Positions 16,871 to 19,159 of a stretch of 19,159 bases of DNA are shown in pieces (position 1 is the stretch's first letter; every line of letters starts with the position of its first letter). Below the pieces are notes generated by a model, which was not told the DNA's origin, did no database searches, and saw nothing but the letters and a program-made list of their open reading frames with translations. Both the position numbers and the translations under genes were made by a program. Origin of the DNA: Pezicula radicicola (taxonomy: Eukaryota > Ascomycota > Leotiomycetes > Helotiales > Dermateaceae); NCBI GenBank assembly GCA_003008705.1, contig PDUO01000125.1, positions 37,128-56,286 on the forward strand, read 5' to 3'.

Positions 16871-19159
16871 GTCTAAGCTATAATAGTAATTATTTTAATA
16901 ATAATAATTAATTTTAATAATAATAATTAATTTTAAATATAATATTATTATTTTATTATTTTATTATTTATATAATAATAATATCTAATTATCTTTTTAA
17001 TAATAAAATTTAATTAATTAGATTCTTTTTTATTTAAATATATAAATTATAATAATACTAATAGATTTTATAAGTAAAAGATATTATATAAAAGATAAAA
17101 ATTATAAAGTATAAAATTATTAATTTTATAATTTATATTAAACCTTTCTTTAAGTATTAATAATAATAATATATATTAACTTTTTAAATTTATTTTAAAT
17201 TTCTTATAATCTTAAAGACCTTTAGATAATAATTAGTTTAATATATAATATTATTATTATAATATAATAAAAGTATTTAAATTATAATTATATTTTATAT
17301 ATAATTTAACCTTTTATATATATACTTAATAACTCTAATACTTAATATATTTTAATTATTTTTTTAAACTTTTTATAATCTTAAAAACTCTTAAATAATA
17401 GTTAGTTTAATATATAATATTATTATTATAATAAAATAAAAGTATTTATATTAAAATTATATTTTATATATAATCTAACCTCTCTTATAAGTATTTAATA
17501 ATCTTAATATTTAATATATTTTAATTATCTCTTTAAGCTTTTTATAATCTTAGAGACTCTTAAATAATTTATATTTTAATATATAATATTATTATTATAA
17601 TATAATAAAGATACTTTAATTTTATATATTATTAACTTCTAACTTTATATAAATTCTCTTTAACTCTTTTTAACTTCTTAGTTAATTAAAAAGTTATAAT
17701 ATATTAAAGTCTAATATAAGACTAGATTAAAAACTAAACTAAAGAATAAAGAAATATAAATAAAATAAGAATAATCTATATAAAGAATTAAAGTTAATTA
17801 TATTATTCTTTAAATATATTAGAGTTATACTTTTTTTAGATCTTAGAGATCTATTTATAATAATTAAAAAAGTTACTCTTAAAGAGAATATTTCTTATTA
17901 AATAACTTTATTAGAATTAAGTCTTATTAAGTATAAATTTATTTATTTAAATATTTAATATTTAATAAAAATAATATTCTTTTAATTACTTATATAAGAA
18001 TAAGTAAAAGTTTAATCTTTTATATATATTATATTCTTATTAAGAAAATAATTATTTAAATTATTCTATTTACTAAGCTTAGTAATAAGTAATTTAAAAA
18101 TATTTAATAATATAATTATATTAATTTATATTTTATAATATTAAATACTAAGAAGTTAATAATAAATATAATTCTAAAGATATAAATTAAAGAATATACT
18201 TATATACTTCTTAGATCTAAGTAGATTATATCTTAGTTATTTTATAATATATTAAAAATAATATAAGACTATATTAGATTAATTACTATTAATAAGTATT
18301 ATTTTATTAAATAATAAAAGGACTTTTAACTAAGGTTTATAATATTTAAATAATTATATAATCTTCTTTTCTAAGATATAGTTTAGTTTAGTTATTCTAT
18401 TACTCTTAATAATAAAATAAAAAATAAAGTATTAAAAACTAAGTTTTATTAGATTAATTATAATCTTTATAAAACTAAGATTATTAAAATATTAATTAAT
18501 TACTTAGATATATTTATTTATATATAATTTATACCTTAAGAGAAGTTTTATTTAATAGATAATCTTTACTTCTTATTAGATAATACTATTAAAAATAATA
18601 TCTTAGTAAAAGTAATACTCTAAGATATACTAAAGATAATTATTTTTAAATTATCTAATAATTAACTATATACTAATTATACTTAAGAAGTTAAATTAAT
18701 ATTTATTTTATAAATAATTATATATAATTATATTATAATAACTAAGGAGAGAGTTATATTAATAAAATATATATCTTCTTACTATATTAGATATTTAATT
18801 TTAAAAGTTATAATTTATTAAAAATAACTAGATAACCTTAGAAGTAAGTTTATAAAAAGAAAAGAAAGATATCTAGAAATATATTACTAAGAAACTAAAT
18901 AGTTATTTATTAAAGTTAGCTTTATATAAGTTTTATATTAGATAATATTAATAACTTAGATAATAACTTAAAGTTAACTTATTTAGATACTAATATACTA
19001 GATACTAATATACTTAAAGATATTTAAAAGATATAAAGTATATTTAGTATCTAATTAAAAGACTTAGAAGATTAACTCTAGTTTACTTTTTTAATATTAA
19101 ATAAAAAAAAAATAAACTCTATATAGAAGTAATAAATTATATTTAATATAATTAAAACT
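16871..19159. repeat. RIP-saturated AT-rich block
   Basis: I read every line from 16872 to 19159 and found no CpA, TpG or CpG dinucleotide at all. The surviving C residues precede T or C, or rarely A-free contexts, and the G residues mostly follow A. This is what CpA-to-TpA mutation on both strands leaves when it runs to completion, so the block is repeat-derived DNA such as dead transposons. The original element cannot be read. A 169-bp tandem repeat (17080-17625) and a 15-bp tandem duplication (18984-19013) remain visible. The block continues beyond the window. Confidence 0.85.
17080..17625. repeat. 169-bp tandem repeat inside the AT block, about three units
   Basis: Three separate anchors keep the same spacing. 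TTATAATCTTA begins at 17204, 17373 and 17542 (last copy ends in TTAGA); TTTAATATATAAT begins at 17237, 17406 and 17575; AACCT begins at 17141, 17308 and 17477. The spacing is 169 bp except for one interval of 167. Outer limits are approximate because the ends fade into AT DNA. Confidence 0.75.

Noticed and set aside
16871..19159. AT block as mitochondrial DNA or a telomere
   Set aside because: No TTAGGG-type repeats and no mitochondrial genes are seen; the strict lack of CpA and TpG points to RIP instead.
1..19159. tRNA, rRNA or CRISPR arrays
   Set aside because: No cloverleaf, rRNA core or regularly spaced identical repeats with unique spacers were found; the spaced repeats at 4198-4545 vary in spacing and are degenerate.

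Overview
The window looks like nuclear DNA of a filamentous ascomycete (Pezizomycotina). The genes are split by short introns (46-88 bp) with GT..AG ends and CTNAC-like branch sites. The regulator is a fungal-type Zn2Cys6 protein. The gene-bearing part lies between two blocks of extreme A+T DNA in which CpA, TpG and CpG are completely absent, which is the mark of repeat-induced point mutation (RIP) carried to saturation. The species cannot be read from the sequence.

Layout. Bases 1-51 are the edge of the left AT block. From 52 to about 16870 there is an ordinary-composition island with six intact genes and one broken gene: a short-chain dehydrogenase (748-1572, +); a carboxymuconolactone decarboxylase/AhpD-like protein (3013-3998, -, 5 exons); a Zn2Cys6 transcription factor (4909-7295, +, 7 exons); a cupin of the 2,4'-dihydroxyacetophenone dioxygenase type (9173-9718, +); a second short-chain dehydrogenase (10282-11198, -, 3 exons); a cyclase/kynurenine-formamidase-type hydrolase (12771-13963, +, 3 exons); and an alpha/beta-hydrolase pseudogene (14602-15980, +, 7 exons, two in-frame stops and one frameshift). 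From about 16871 to the end there is a RIP-saturated AT block that still shows a 169-bp tandem repeat. I joined exons by finding splice sites that keep phase and restore family motifs. These gene models are inference, but phase closes in every case.

How the genes may work together. There is no polyketide synthase, peptide synthetase, terpene synthase, P450 or transporter in view. Two dehydrogenases, a ring/C-C cleaving cupin, a CMD-like protein, a metal-dependent amide/lactone-type hydrolase, an esterase relic and a dedicated regulator fit best with a small catabolic or detoxification cluster acting on an aromatic or carbonyl substrate, or with the tailoring arm of a metabolite cluster whose core lies elsewhere. 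The CMD gene and the regulator diverge from a shared promoter with a five-copy degenerate repeat rich in CCGG-type triplets, a plausible self-regulatory site.

Other structure: a perfect 42-bp inverted repeat with a 17-bp loop between the convergent cupin and SDR genes; a three-unit 38-bp repeat and a CCG-N7-CGG palindrome upstream of the first SDR; two upstream ORFs and an 18-T tract just before the regulator start; and several smaller palindromes in the long gene-free gaps.
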